This document shows positions 1 to 8,828 of a stretch of DNA of 64,000 nucleotides, in pieces (position 1 is the stretch's first letter; each line of letters begins with the position of its first letter). Source of the stretch: Pseudanabaena sp. SR411 (GTDB taxonomy: Bacteria; Cyanobacteriota; Cyanobacteriia; Pseudanabaenales; Pseudanabaenaceae). Both the position numbers and the translations under genes were made by a program. The notes under the pieces were generated by a model that was given only the letters and a program-made list of their open reading frames with translations, did no database searches and had not been told where the DNA came from. The stretch is from positions 1-64,000 of the forward strand of contig NZ_NDHW01000132.1 of assembly GCF_002251945.1 (NCBI RefSeq). The letters are read 5' to 3'.

Positions 1-147
1 ATTCAGTAGCATGGCTTTGACGATTACCCCTGCGCTTACTTTTTCTCTTGAGCTTCTCCCGATTCTCATGTTTATTTCCTCCACGATTCCCATCTCGTCG
101 ATCATCCCTGCCACGATCCCTAGATGGTCTAGATTCGATACTTTCAT
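1..147 (-). mobile_element. IS1634-family transposase, N-terminal part (runs off window)
   Basis: The minus strand encodes 49 residues from the ATG at 147 to the window edge with no stop. They include SNLDHLGIVAGMIDE and REKVSAGVIVKAMLLN, the N-terminal (DUF4277-type) signature of IS1634-family DDE transposases. An AGGAGG lies at 170-165, rather far (about 17 nt) from this ATG, so a rarer start slightly upstream is possible. The rest of the element lies outside the window, so its inverted repeats and intactness cannot be judged. Insertion here probably explains the broken sunset-domain gene on the other strand. Confidence 0.8.
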
Positions 148-185
148 CTCTGTATTAATATTTACCTCCTCTTTTTTGATTTTCG

Positions 186-437
186 ATGATTTTGATTTTC
201 GGTAATTATTTTACCCTTCCATTACGAGCGGAATGTAGGTTAATTTCTCCCGCCATGAACTTTGTGCGTGGTTGCAATATTAAAGGCAATATTTCGGTAA
301 ATACAGGGAGTAAGTTGTATCATCTGCCAAACATGGAAGATTACGCTATAACCAACATTGATGTAATCAAGGGAGAGCGATGGTTCTGTACAGAGGCTGA
401 GGCGATCGCTAGTGGATGGCGTAAAGCACCAAGATAA
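186..437 (+). pseudogene. Sunset-domain C-terminal fragment (broken gene)
   Basis: The open frame carries a C-terminal motif known from thermonuclease-like and other secreted or cell-surface bacterial proteins: GCNIKGNIS, then a YHLP segment, then GERWFCTEAEAIASGWRKA. Only this roughly 55-residue module is present. The sequence before residue 24 looks like non-coding DNA of the IS end, no good ribosome site precedes either ATG (186 or 255), and the frame starts next to the IS1634 transposase. I read it as the 3' end of a gene whose 5' part was cut off by that insertion. The module is likely a small cysteine-containing fold; the parent protein is unknown. Confidence 0.55.
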
Positions 438-464
438 AAGAAGCCAAAACTAGACATCGGCAAA

Positions 465-1472
465 CTAAAATTTAAGTTTCTTTTTGAGTTTTGCCAATAT
501 TCTTTGCGATCGCAGGTTCAGCACTTGCCAATAACCCAAGTTGGGAATATTGCTTTGATATAACTGCTTGTGATCAAAAAACTCATTGAGTTCTGCCAAA
601 ATCACCTGTAACCGCATGATGATATTTTCGGGACGATGCTCTTCTAATAATGTTGGCGATAAAGATAATTTTTGATTGGTCTGAATTACTTTGAGAATCC
701 GTTGCATATCAAATTCTTGTGAATATCCTGCAATCTTGTAACAGTTAAAAGCTGGATCTAAATAATCTGATAAGCCATGATTGACACTAGAAAAAACTTG
801 GCAACCACAGGCTAGAGCTTCCATCGGTTGTAGCCCAAATCCTTCAGTAACGCCCTGAACTGCCCAATATTCTGCGGAATCGTATAGATAAACCTTGGCG
901 CGATTAAACAATCCTTCTAAATCTTCAACATAATAATCAATTACTTCTACGCGGCATTTTTGCTGGAGCGCAGGAATCAATTGGCGCATCAAATAACTAG
1001 AGGATTTGCGAGCCTGTACTAGTACATCAATATCGCGATCGCCTTGCCAGTCTTGAAACTTGTCGGAAATCTCGTTTGGTAAATAATAAATTAACGAATG
1101 CGGCGATCGCTGTCCCCAATATCCGAGCGTATTACGACTGACGGTAATAATTGGCACGCTCGCGGGTAAATTAAAGCCATATTCCGCACTATGGGCATGG
1201 TAAATTGCATTCAAACGTTTTAGTTTAGGGGCTAGCTTGGCAACATCAAACCCCCAACTCATCACAAAAATCACATCATCCAAAGCTCGAAATGTATCGT
1301 CTCCCTTCAGCAAATCATCTAGCCATAGATGTCCTTGCTCTCGTTGACGATAGGTGACTACTTCCGCAGGACAGACTTTTTTAACTAACTCCAGTGTTTT
1401 TAGCTCAGCCCATAAGCCCCCACAAGCAAATTTATCAGTCGTCCCTGGTAATAAAAAGTATAGTCTTCTCAT
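465..1472 (-). CDS. GT-B fold glycosyltransferase (GT4-like)
   Basis: This 335-residue protein looks like a cytosolic sugar transferase using a nucleotide-sugar donor. The C-terminal half holds the retaining GT-B donor-site motif E-x7-E (E210 to E218 in EGFGLQPMEALACG), followed by the CQVFSS strand seen in GT4 enzymes. The N-terminal half is a less typical Rossmann-like acceptor domain. It has no signal peptide or membrane segment. It stands alone, divergent from the membrane-protein gene at 1503, so its acceptor (cell-wall glycan, glycolipid or exopolysaccharide) cannot be told. The family is fairly sure, the substrate unknown. Confidence 0.65.
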   Translation of the reverse strand: MRRLYFLLPGTTDKFACGGLWAELKTLELVKKVCPAEVVTYRQREQGHLWLDDLLKGDDTFRALDDVIFVMSWGFDVAKLAPKLKRLNAIYHAHSAEYGFNLPASVPIITVSRNTLGYWGQRSPHSLIYYLPNEISDKFQDWQGDRDIDVLVQARKSSSYLMRQLIPALQQKCRVEVIDYYVEDLEGLFNRAKVYLYDSAEYWAVQGVTEGFGLQPMEALACGCQVFSSVNHGLSDYLDPAFNCYKIAGYSQEFDMQRILKVIQTNQKLSLSPTLLEEHRPENIIMRLQVILAELNEFFDHKQLYQSNIPNLGYWQVLNLRSQRILAKLKKKLKF

Positions 1473-1502
1473 TTATTAAGCTCAAATATTAGGCTCAAAT
1501 CC

Positions 1503-2102
1503 TTGTTAAACAAGTTTAGGTTAAAAGAGATAACCAGCAAAAAACTCCATTGGAGTTTTTTGCCTCTGTGGATTGTGGCTACATCTCTCAGTTATGCAGG
1601 CGGAGGCAAAGTTAGCGCTTTTGTCACAGACTATATAACGAACGATTTTGGGGTGTTTCTGAGCTTTGCAGTGATGAGCCTTGCGATCGCCATAGCCCAG
1701 TGGCTAGTGATCAGGCGACATATTCGCGGCGTTGGATGGTTATGGACAACTTTAGTGGGCGGCTCTGTGGGTGGAGCGCTAAGTTCTTGGGCGAGTTTTC
1801 AATTGGCAGTTACCTATGGCGAAGCCGTTGATTTATTGGCGATATATGCTTGTTTGCGAGGATTTTCGACAGGATTTATGCAATGGACGCTGATTAAACA
1901 CCACTTTAAGCGATCGGGCTGGTGGATTGTTGGTACTACAGGCAGTTGGTATGTGGGCGTAATGGTGGGGAGTTTATTGATGAATAAGTTGGGATATTTT
2001 TTAACGCTTGTGGTCGGCGCAATTTACGGATTGTTGACAGGGATCACCTTGCTTTTATTTTTCTGGGATCGGTTTAATTCTTCTCCAATCTCAAATAAAT
2101 GA
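1503..2102 (+). CDS. Multi-pass membrane protein of unknown function
   Basis: This 199-residue protein has about five hydrophobic segments. An internal duplication is visible: QWLVIRRHIRGVGWLWTT around residue 66 and QWTLIKHHFKRSGWWIVGTT around residue 125, each followed by a Gly-rich helix. This repeat is common in uncharacterised cyanobacterial inner-membrane proteins. The start is uncertain: the frame opens with TTG at 1503 and has no clear ribosome site, and the next Met lies well inside. The stop codon falls within a strong terminator hairpin. No function can be assigned. Confidence 0.6.
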   Translation: MLNKFRLKEITSKKLHWSFLPLWIVATSLSYAGGGKVSAFVTDYITNDFGVFLSFAVMSLAIAIAQWLVIRRHIRGVGWLWTTLVGGSVGGALSSWASFQLAVTYGEAVDLLAIYACLRGFSTGFMQWTLIKHHFKRSGWWIVGTTGSWYVGVMVGSLLMNKLGYFLTLVVGAIYGLLTGITLLLFFWDRFNSSPISNK

Positions 2103-2129
2103 AGGCGGCGCAATGCGCCGCCTTCATTT
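2097..2129. terminator. Perfect GC-rich hairpin after the membrane-protein gene
   Basis: Two perfect 16-nt arms (2097-2112 and 2114-2129, core GGCGGCGCA) meet at a one-base centre. The left arm includes the stop codon of the upstream gene. The arms end in AAAT/ATTT, so the hairpin can serve as a terminator. Confidence 0.6.
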
Positions 2130-2212
2130 ATTTGGCGTTGGAATTGCTATACCTCCCATTTTCTATACGAACTGAAGTTACACTAAGACATAAGTTCATA
2201 TGATGATTAGGC

Positions 2213-4168
2213 ATGGCACTTTTTACACTGCGATCGCTCCGCAAAGATTTTGGCATCAAGGAAATCCTTAAGGATGCTAGTTTTAGCCTTGATGAAGGCG
2301 ACAAAGTAGGGCTGATCGGCACAAATGGCTCAGGAAAATCCACATTACTTAAAATGATCGCGGGGCTAGAGCATAGCGATGGCGGTGAACTCTGGGTAAA
2401 TTCCAGCGCCAAAATCATCTATTTACCACAGCAGCCAGACCTAAATGAAGAAAATACGGTTTTAGAACAGGTATTTGCCGATAGTGGCGAACAGATGTCC
2501 CTAGTCAAGGAATATGAAGAGATTTCCGACAAGTTAACTCACGGGCATGGCGATATGGATCGGTTGCTAGAGCAGCTATCCCGTGTATCGGAACGCATGG
2601 ATCAGACGGGGGCTTGGGATTTGGAAACTAACGCCAAAATTGTGTTAACTAAATTAGGAATTGATGATTTAGAAGCAAAAATCGGTAGCCTTTCAGGTGG
2701 ATATCGCAAACGGATTGCGATCGCCTCGGCACTACTCTCAGCACCTGATGTTCTATTAATGGACGAACCGACCAACCATCTCGATGCGCTCTCAGTGGAA
2801 TGGTTACAGAGCTATCTCAATCGCTATCGTGGTGCATTACTGCTGATCACCCACGATCGCTATTTTCTGGATCGCGTCACCAATCGCATTATCGAAATTG
2901 ATCGCGGCGATTTATATTCCTATTCAGGCAATTATTCCTATTATTTAGAGAAAAAAGCGGAAGCGGAAGAGTCATCTCTAAGTACGCAACGTAAACATGC
3001 AGGACTATTACGGCGGGAATTGGAATGGCTGAAAAAAGGACCAAAGGCGCGGAGTACCAAGCAAAAGGCACGCATTGATCGCGCCCATGCACTACAAGCC
3101 ACCGAATTTAAGCAAGCCAATGCTAAGGTCGATATCACCACCGCAGGACGGCGCATCGGCAAAAAAGTGGTGGAACTCGATCACATCGGTAAATCCTATG
3201 GCGATCGCACCCTAATCAAAGACTTCTCCTATAACTTTACGCCCGAAGATCGCATCGGCATTATCGGTAGCAATGGCGCGGGTAAGTCCACGCTGATGAA
3301 TATTGTGACGGGACGCTTACAGCCCGACGAAGGCACTGTGGAAATCGGCACAACGATTCATTTTGGTTATTTCGATCAGCATTCCGATGATCTTGCTGAA
3401 CATGGTAATCAGAGAGTAATCGACTATCTCAAGGATGTCGCGGAACTGGTCAAAACTTCTGATGGAAGTATCATCACTGCTTCGCAAATGCTAGAGCGAT
3501 TTCTCTTCCCTGGCAATACCCAATATGCGCCGATTAACAAACTCTCAGGTGGCGAAAAGCGGCGCTTATTCCTGCTGAAAGTATTGATGGCGGCTCCCAA
3601 CGTATTGATTCTTGATGAACCGACGAATGATCTCGATGTGCAGACCCTCGCTGTATTAGAAGAATATCTCGAAGAATTTAACGGCTGTGTGATTGTGGTT
3701 TCCCACGATCGCTATTTCCTTGATCGCACTGTTGAGATGGTTTTTTCCTTTGAGGCAGAAGGTGAAGTGCGTTTGTATCCCGGAAACTATTCTATCTATT
3801 TGGAATATAAAAAAGACGAGGCAGAGAAAGAATCTAGTGGAGCAAAGGAGCAAGCTAATAAAGCAACTAAGGAGCTGAAGTCCAGTAATATCGCAAATGT
3901 TGCACCATCTGTTCCTGAAACTGCTAAATCCAAAGTGGAAGTCAAAAAAACTTCGCAACTTTCTTACAAAGAGAAGCGCGAGTATGAGGAACTAGAAGCA
4001 AAAATCCCCAAACTGGAAGAAGAAAAGACTCAAATCGAGAAGAGACTCTATCACAACCCACCCAAAGGACATACAGAATTACAGAAGCTATCCGATCGCT
4101 TAGCAGAATTAACTACGGCGATCAATACATCCACTGAGCGCTGGCTAGAACTTGCCGAGCGAATTTAA
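2213..4168 (+). CDS. uup: ABC-F ATPase, Uup-like
   Basis: This 651-residue soluble protein has two ABC ATPase domains and no membrane part, the ABC-F layout of translation-associated ATPases that act at the ribosomal E site. Domain 1 has Walker A GTNGSGKST (36-44), signature LSGGYRKR and Walker B LLMDEPTNHLD. A basic linker rich in Lys/Arg follows (about 235-310). Domain 2 has GSNGAGKST (about 351) and LSGGEKRR (about 443). The last 100 residues form a charged coiled coil (YKEKREYEELEAKIPKLEEE), as in E. coli Uup, which binds branched DNA and affects transposon excision. The ABC-F class is sure; the Uup subtype rests on the C-terminal coil. Confidence 0.85.
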   Translation: MALFTLRSLRKDFGIKEILKDASFSLDEGDKVGLIGTNGSGKSTLLKMIAGLEHSDGGELWVNSSAKIIYLPQQPDLNEENTVLEQVFADSGEQMSLVKEYEEISDKLTHGHGDMDRLLEQLSRVSERMDQTGAWDLETNAKIVLTKLGIDDLEAKIGSLSGGYRKRIAIASALLSAPDVLLMDEPTNHLDALSVEWLQSYLNRYRGALLLITHDRYFLDRVTNRIIEIDRGDLYSYSGNYSYYLEKKAEAEESSLSTQRKHAGLLRRELEWLKKGPKARSTKQKARIDRAHALQATEFKQANAKVDITTAGRRIGKKVVELDHIGKSYGDRTLIKDFSYNFTPEDRIGIIGSNGAGKSTLMNIVTGRLQPDEGTVEIGTTIHFGYFDQHSDDLAEHGNQRVIDYLKDVAELVKTSDGSIITASQMLERFLFPGNTQYAPINKLSGGEKRRLFLLKVLMAAPNVLILDEPTNDLDVQTLAVLEEYLEEFNGCVIVVSHDRYFLDRTVEMVFSFEAEGEVRLYPGNYSIYLEYKKDEAEKESSGAKEQANKATKELKSSNIANVAPSVPETAKSKVEVKKTSQLSYKEKREYEELEAKIPKLEEEKTQIEKRLYHNPPKGHTELQKLSDRLAELTTAINTSTERWLELAERI

Positions 4169-4245
4169 TGGACAACAAGGGCAGCGCAAAACGTCGCTCT
4201 TCGCTCCATTAAAAAACTGTCTTTAGTTGAAAAGGAATAGCTGCA

Positions 4246-6738
4246 ATGGAAAGCAACAAATTGTCCACTCATAAAAACAATAGCTTTCAGTGGAATTTGT
4301 CAAAACTAGGGATAGAAGTACATAATCTGCGCTGGTGGGTTGAGTCAGCTTGCATTGCAGTTGCCTATTTTGTGTCATCTTGGTTGGCGGCTAACACAAT
4401 TTTCTCAAGCTTTGGACCTTCTCCTGTTTGGCCAGGGTCTGGACTAAATGCAGGCTTACTCCTATTTTTTGGGCGATCGCGATGGTTGGGAATGTTTTGC
4501 GGAATATTGCTGTATAACTTACATAGAAACTGGTTGAAGGTTTTGATACCTGCTTCAGGAGCAGCTATCGGTTCCACAATCGGCACATTGATCACTGTTT
4601 CTCTGATTTTAAAGTTTACCCATACTAGATACCCATTCCTTAAAGTTCGCCATGTAGTTACATTTGTAGTTTGTTCTATATTTAGTGGAACAATCCTCCA
4701 AACCATAACTGGAGTTGGTATTTACGCCCTAACCAGGAGATATGAAGGTGCTAATTTTATTACAAACTTCTTACTTCCTTGGTGGATTGGTGATTCGGTT
4801 GGCGTTTTAATCTTTGCTTCGCTGGCTCTAACGTGGCTACAACCAAAACAACAGAAGGCGGCGATTAAATCCTATCTTAGTTGGGAAGTAGTGGTAGCTT
4901 TCATCAGCATAATTGTGGTTGCCTATTTCTCTTTTTACGAAGCTCAACCCCTTGAATACCTCCTGTTACCACCATTAATTTGGTCAGCTTTTCGCTTTGG
5001 TCATAGACTGACGACTTTGTTTGTTTTGTTTATATCGATGACAGCTTCGATCGCTACTGCTAATGGGTTTGGGATATTTTATAAAGCGATTACTGGGGGA
5101 GATTCACTCCTGCTATTACAAATCTTTATGGGGGTGATTTCGATTATGACCTTGGCGATCTTGGCGATCGTTGATGAAAATAAGCAAGCAAATTTGAGTT
5201 TACAGAGAGCGAATACTGACCTAGAAAAGCGCGTTCTAGATCGAACGATCGACTTACAACAAAGTGAATCGAAAGCTCTAGAACTTGCGGCTAAAGCCGA
5301 GTCAGCGAACCAAGCTAAAAGTACTTTTATTGCGAATATGAGTCATGAATTGCGATCGCCACTAAATGCAGTTCTTGGTTTCTCTCAGTTAATGATGCGA
5401 GCTAATAACCTAGCAAAAGAACATTACGAAAATGCCAGTATTATTAATCGCAGTGGTGATTACTTATTGACATTAATTAACAATATTCTCGATCTGTCAA
5501 AAATTGAAGCAGGCAAGACTACTCTCTATCTTCAAAGTTTCGATCTCGATCATTTGTTGGAGGATGTTGAAGACATGCTCCAGCTACGGGCTACTAATGC
5601 AGGTTTAGATCTTATCTTTGAACGCGATCCCCAAGTACCTCGTTATATTTGCACTGATGAAGTCAAACTGCGTCAAGTTTTAATTAACTTAATTGGCAAT
5701 GCCATTAAATTCACCAAAGAGGGTTCAGTCGTTGTTACTTTGAAGAGTGCTCCCACAAATACATTAGAAAATGCCGTTAGCGTAGTCAGCGATGAATGTA
5801 TCCTCAATTTCAGCATTAGAGATACAGGTGTAGGTATTGCGGCTGAAGAATTACCTCAACTATTTGCATCCTTTTCTCAGGCTCAGGCTGGTCGTGAAAA
5901 ACAAGAAGGTACAGGATTGGGGTTAGCGATTAGCCGTAGGTTTGTGCAGTTGATGGGTGGTGATATTTCGGTTACTAGCGAACTTGGTAAAGGCACAACT
6001 TTCCAGTTTCAGATTCAAGCCCAAGTTGGTACACCTTTAATTATTGATCCAAGCCAAAAAAGGCGGACATTAGCCCTTGCACCTGATCAGCCTACTTACC
6101 GAATCTTAGTCGTTGATGATAAACCGATTAATAGCCAATTGCTGGTCAAGATGCTAATTCCTATGGGCTTTGAAGTCCAAGAGGCTAGTAATGGACTGGA
6201 GGCGATCGCCATTTGGGATCAGTGGGAGCCACACTTAATTTGGATGGATATGCGAATGCCTGTAATGGATGGCTATGAAGCAACTAAGCACATTAAGTCC
6301 ACTGTTAAAGGCAATGCCACTGCCGTGATCGCCTTAACTGCTAGTGTTTTAGAAGAAGAGAAAGCGATCGTGCTTTCAGCAGGCTGTGACGATTTTGTGC
6401 GTAAGCCCTTTAGTGAACAAACTATTTTTGATACCCTAGCCAAACATCTTGGCGTGAAGTATACATACGAAAACATCCAACCCCATGAGCTTGATAGTGA
6501 TTTTTTCTCGGAAATATCATTAACTTCTGAAAATTTAAAAATTATGCCAGATAGCTGGATTATGCAATTATATAGATCGGCTCTTGAAGCTGATAAAAAT
6601 ATTGTTATAAACTTAATTGGGGAAATTCCAGACAAGGAAATTTTCTTAGTTAGATCGCTAACTAAACTAGTGCGTAATTTCCAATTTGAGAAATTAATTG
6701 ATCTCACCGAGCCTTTACTTTCCACATATATCGAATAG
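4246..6738 (+). CDS. MASE1 membrane hybrid histidine kinase
   Basis: This 830-residue sensor kinase has an N-terminal membrane domain of about eight helices (20-310) of the MASE1 type (FGPSPVWPGSGLNAGLLL is characteristic). A short coiled coil leads to a HisKA domain with phospho-acceptor His367 in ANMSHELRSPLNAVLGFSQ, then a HATPase with N box (NLIGNAIKFT), DTGVGI and GTGLGLAIS boxes. A receiver domain follows with VVDDKP, phospho-acceptor D668 (IWMDMRMPVMDG) and the KPF lysine. A roughly 90-residue tail resembles no Hpt domain I can identify. The REC-PAS gene begins 35 nt downstream and is the likely partner. The input signal is unknown. Confidence 0.88.
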   Translation: MESNKLSTHKNNSFQWNLSKLGIEVHNLRWWVESACIAVAYFVSSWLAANTIFSSFGPSPVWPGSGLNAGLLLFFGRSRWLGMFCGILLYNLHRNWLKVLIPASGAAIGSTIGTLITVSLILKFTHTRYPFLKVRHVVTFVVCSIFSGTILQTITGVGIYALTRRYEGANFITNFLLPWWIGDSVGVLIFASLALTWLQPKQQKAAIKSYLSWEVVVAFISIIVVAYFSFYEAQPLEYLLLPPLIWSAFRFGHRLTTLFVLFISMTASIATANGFGIFYKAITGGDSLLLLQIFMGVISIMTLAILAIVDENKQANLSLQRANTDLEKRVLDRTIDLQQSESKALELAAKAESANQAKSTFIANMSHELRSPLNAVLGFSQLMMRANNLAKEHYENASIINRSGDYLLTLINNILDLSKIEAGKTTLYLQSFDLDHLLEDVEDMLQLRATNAGLDLIFERDPQVPRYICTDEVKLRQVLINLIGNAIKFTKEGSVVVTLKSAPTNTLENAVSVVSDECILNFSIRDTGVGIAAEELPQLFASFSQAQAGREKQEGTGLGLAISRRFVQLMGGDISVTSELGKGTTFQFQIQAQVGTPLIIDPSQKRRTLALAPDQPTYRILVVDDKPINSQLLVKMLIPMGFEVQEASNGLEAIAIWDQWEPHLIWMDMRMPVMDGYEATKHIKSTVKGNATAVIALTASVLEEEKAIVLSAGCDDFVRKPFSEQTIFDTLAKHLGVKYTYENIQPHELDSDFFSEISLTSENLKIMPDSWIMQLYRSALEADKNIVINLIGEIPDKEIFLVRSLTKLVRNFQFEKLIDLTEPLLSTYIE

Positions 6739-6773
6739 CGCTCTGTACTCTGCTCATATCGGCAACATAATTC

Positions 6774-7604
6774 ATGATCTACAATCCTTCGCTTGAACTA
6801 ACAGGCAATATCCTCTTAGTAGATGATCTTCCAGAAAATTTGCAGCTACTTAGTGATTTATTGCTAACCCTTGGCTATACCGTCCGCAGTGTAACTAGCG
6901 GACGGATGGCTCTTAAAACAGCAAAGGTAAAACGCCCAGATTTGATTCTTTTAGATATCAAAATGCCAGAAATGGATGGATATCAAGTCTGTCAAGCACT
7001 CAAAGATGATGAAGATTTACGTGATATTCCAGTTATTTTTATTAGCTCTTTAGATGATGTTTTTGATAAAGTAAAAGCCTTTTGGTCTGGAGGCGTTGAT
7101 TATATTTGCAAACCTTTTCAAAGCGAAGAAGTATTAGTCCGTCTTGAAAACCAATTGACCATTCAGCGCCAGAAACGGTTGTTGCAGGACGAAATTGCTA
7201 GGCACAAAGAAACTGAAGAAATGCTCTATCAATCGCGAGCTTTGGTTACTAGTGTTTTAAATAGTGTGTCCGATGGTATTGCAGCGATGCAGGCTGTTCG
7301 CGACCCGATTACAGGCAATATTATCGATTTCCGTTGCTTAGTCCTGAATCCGATGATATCGAGAATCTTCGATCGCAGTCGTGAAGATTTAATTGGTAAG
7401 TTAGTGCTAAGGCGATTTCTCGAAAAATTTAATCGCCAACTGTTTGAGCGCTTAGTTAATGTGGTGGAGACTGGGGTTCCTCTGGATGAAGAAATATATT
7501 ACGCTTCAGAACCTTCTGGCTGGTATCAGGTAGTAGTGGTCAAGTTGGGTGATGGTTTTACAGTTACGATCAGAGATATTACTGCGAAGAAACAAACCGA
7601 ATAA
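6774..7604 (+). CDS. REC-PAS response regulator without output domain
   Basis: This 276-residue protein has a receiver domain with acidic pair VDD, phospho-acceptor D61 (ILLDIKMPEMDGY) and the conserved Lys in ICKPFQSEE. A coiled-coil linker (about 130-160, QRQKRLLQDEIARHKETEE) leads to a PAS domain (165-270) ending VTIRDITAKKQTE. PAS domains with that ending normally run into a kinase or GGDEF/EAL domain, but here the stop codon follows and a strong terminator begins at once. It may act as a phospho-relay or protein-interaction module for the hybrid kinase just upstream, in the same transcription unit. Whether it lost an output domain cannot be told from one sequence. Confidence 0.8.
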   Translation: MIYNPSLELTGNILLVDDLPENLQLLSDLLLTLGYTVRSVTSGRMALKTAKVKRPDLILLDIKMPEMDGYQVCQALKDDEDLRDIPVIFISSLDDVFDKVKAFWSGGVDYICKPFQSEEVLVRLENQLTIQRQKRLLQDEIARHKETEEMLYQSRALVTSVLNSVSDGIAAMQAVRDPITGNIIDFRCLVLNPMISRIFDRSREDLIGKLVLRRFLEKFNRQLFERLVNVVETGVPLDEEIYYASEPSGWYQVVVVKLGDGFTVTIRDITAKKQTE

Positions 7605-7639
7605 AAAAGGTAGCAATGCTTCGCATTGCTACCTTTTTT
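7603..7639. terminator. Bidirectional intrinsic terminator
   Basis: The perfect stem AAAAAAGGTAGCAATGC / GCATTGCTACCTTTTTT with a 3-nt loop has a poly-T tract on either strand. It serves the two-component genes and the convergent thiE. Confidence 0.85.
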
Positions 7640-7671
7640 ATTCAGTGAGAGGCGACGCGAAGCGCTGCCCC

Positions 7672-8730
7672 TCAATTATTGATTTGTAAAAGCGATCGCA
7701 TTTGTTTGGCGATGCGATCGGGATGTTCAGCTTTCATTAAGGCACGGACTACGGCAACTCGTTTTGCTCCCGCCGCGATCGCATCTTCTAAATTGTGTTC
7801 ATCCAGACCACCGATCGCAAACCAAGGAATATTGATATTTTGAGCAGCATAGTTGACATATTCATGTCCAGAGGCTGCTTTGTTGGGTTTTGTGGGCGTG
7901 GCATGGACTGGCCCCACACCGACATAATCCACCTGATTATTTAGGGCGATCTCTAATTCTTGGGGATTGGTGGTTGACTGCCCAATGATGTACTGTGAAG
8001 CATCGCCGCCGTTAGCATTGAGAATTTGACGGACTACAGAAACTGGTAAATCCGTTTGTCCAACATGGATACCATCAGCTCCCACAGCGATCGCGATATC
8101 AACGCGATCATTAACTAAAAACAAAGCATCGTATTTATGGCAGAGATCACAAAGCTGTTGGGCGATCGCATAGCGAGTGCCATCCTCCCCATCCTTTTCT
8201 CGATACTGCACGATCTGTACACCACCTTGGAGAGCCGACTCCACAACGGAAACAATATTTTCCACAGGCATTGTCACTAGATATAAACTTGCAGCTTGTA
8301 ATTTGTGGCGACGAATTTCACCAATATTGGTAACTTCATGGGTCAGTAATTGGCTCTCAATGGTATAGACCTGATAGCGCATTTGTTTCATTGCTTCTCC
8401 CATAGTGGGATCAACAACTTTGCTATATTCTTCTAAAACCCTGAGCGCTTCCTGTAAGCGTCCCATATTCGCTCTGAGAACAGCTTGGACATCCGCACGA
8501 ACAGACTCATTTGCATGGCTCAACCCTGTAGCGGGATCGTCGGGAGTATTACGGGCGCGACGAAATTCTTCTTTGTGCCATTGAGCGAGTTCTTGGCGCA
8601 TGTGTTTGCACCGATCGCACAAGTTCACATCTTCTAAACCAAAGCGACACCATTCTTCGATGGTGCGTAGGGCTTCACGGGCGCGATCGAGGTTAGCATC
8701 GAGGATGCGATAAATGATTTGTTGAGACAT
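7672..8730 (-). CDS. thiE: Thiamine-phosphate synthase with cyanobacterial N-terminal domain
   Basis: This 352-residue enzyme joins HMP-pyrophosphate and thiazole phosphate into thiamine monophosphate in the cytosol. The C-terminal half (about 145-345) is the TMP-synthase barrel, with QYREKDGED, LFLVNDRVDIA, ADGIHVGQTDLPV, IGQSTTNPQE, YVGVGPVHATPTK and IPWFAIGGLDEHN in order. The N-terminal 130 residues (RILDANLDRAREALRTIEEWCRFG) are the helical domain found fused to ThiE in cyanobacteria, of the ThiD2-like type, which explains the length above the usual 210. The gene stands alone, and no THI-box riboswitch was recognised upstream. Confidence 0.93.
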   Translation of the reverse strand: MSQQIIYRILDANLDRAREALRTIEEWCRFGLEDVNLCDRCKHMRQELAQWHKEEFRRARNTPDDPATGLSHANESVRADVQAVLRANMGRLQEALRVLEEYSKVVDPTMGEAMKQMRYQVYTIESQLLTHEVTNIGEIRRHKLQAASLYLVTMPVENIVSVVESALQGGVQIVQYREKDGEDGTRYAIAQQLCDLCHKYDALFLVNDRVDIAIAVGADGIHVGQTDLPVSVVRQILNANGGDASQYIIGQSTTNPQELEIALNNQVDYVGVGPVHATPTKPNKAASGHEYVNYAAQNINIPWFAIGGLDEHNLEDAIAAGAKRVAVVRALMKAEHPDRIAKQMRSLLQINN

Positions 8731-8754
8731 ATAAAAACCATATTCTTAAGTGGC

Positions 8755-8824
8755 GTGCAAAGCACGCCATTAATGGATTTAAGCAGCGTGCTTTGCACGC
8801 TATTAATGGAGCGCTAAGCGCTCC
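8755..8824. repeat. Cluster of three short palindromes
   Basis: Three small hairpins follow one another between thiE and the gene at 8829: GGCGTGC/GCACGCC, AGCGTGC/GCACGCT and GGAGCGC/GCGCTCC, with ATTAATGGA between them. The first two share the GCGTGCxxxGCACGC core, so they look like duplicates. They may act as REP-like or terminator elements. No poly-T tract follows. Confidence 0.6.
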
Positions 8825-8828
8825 AACT

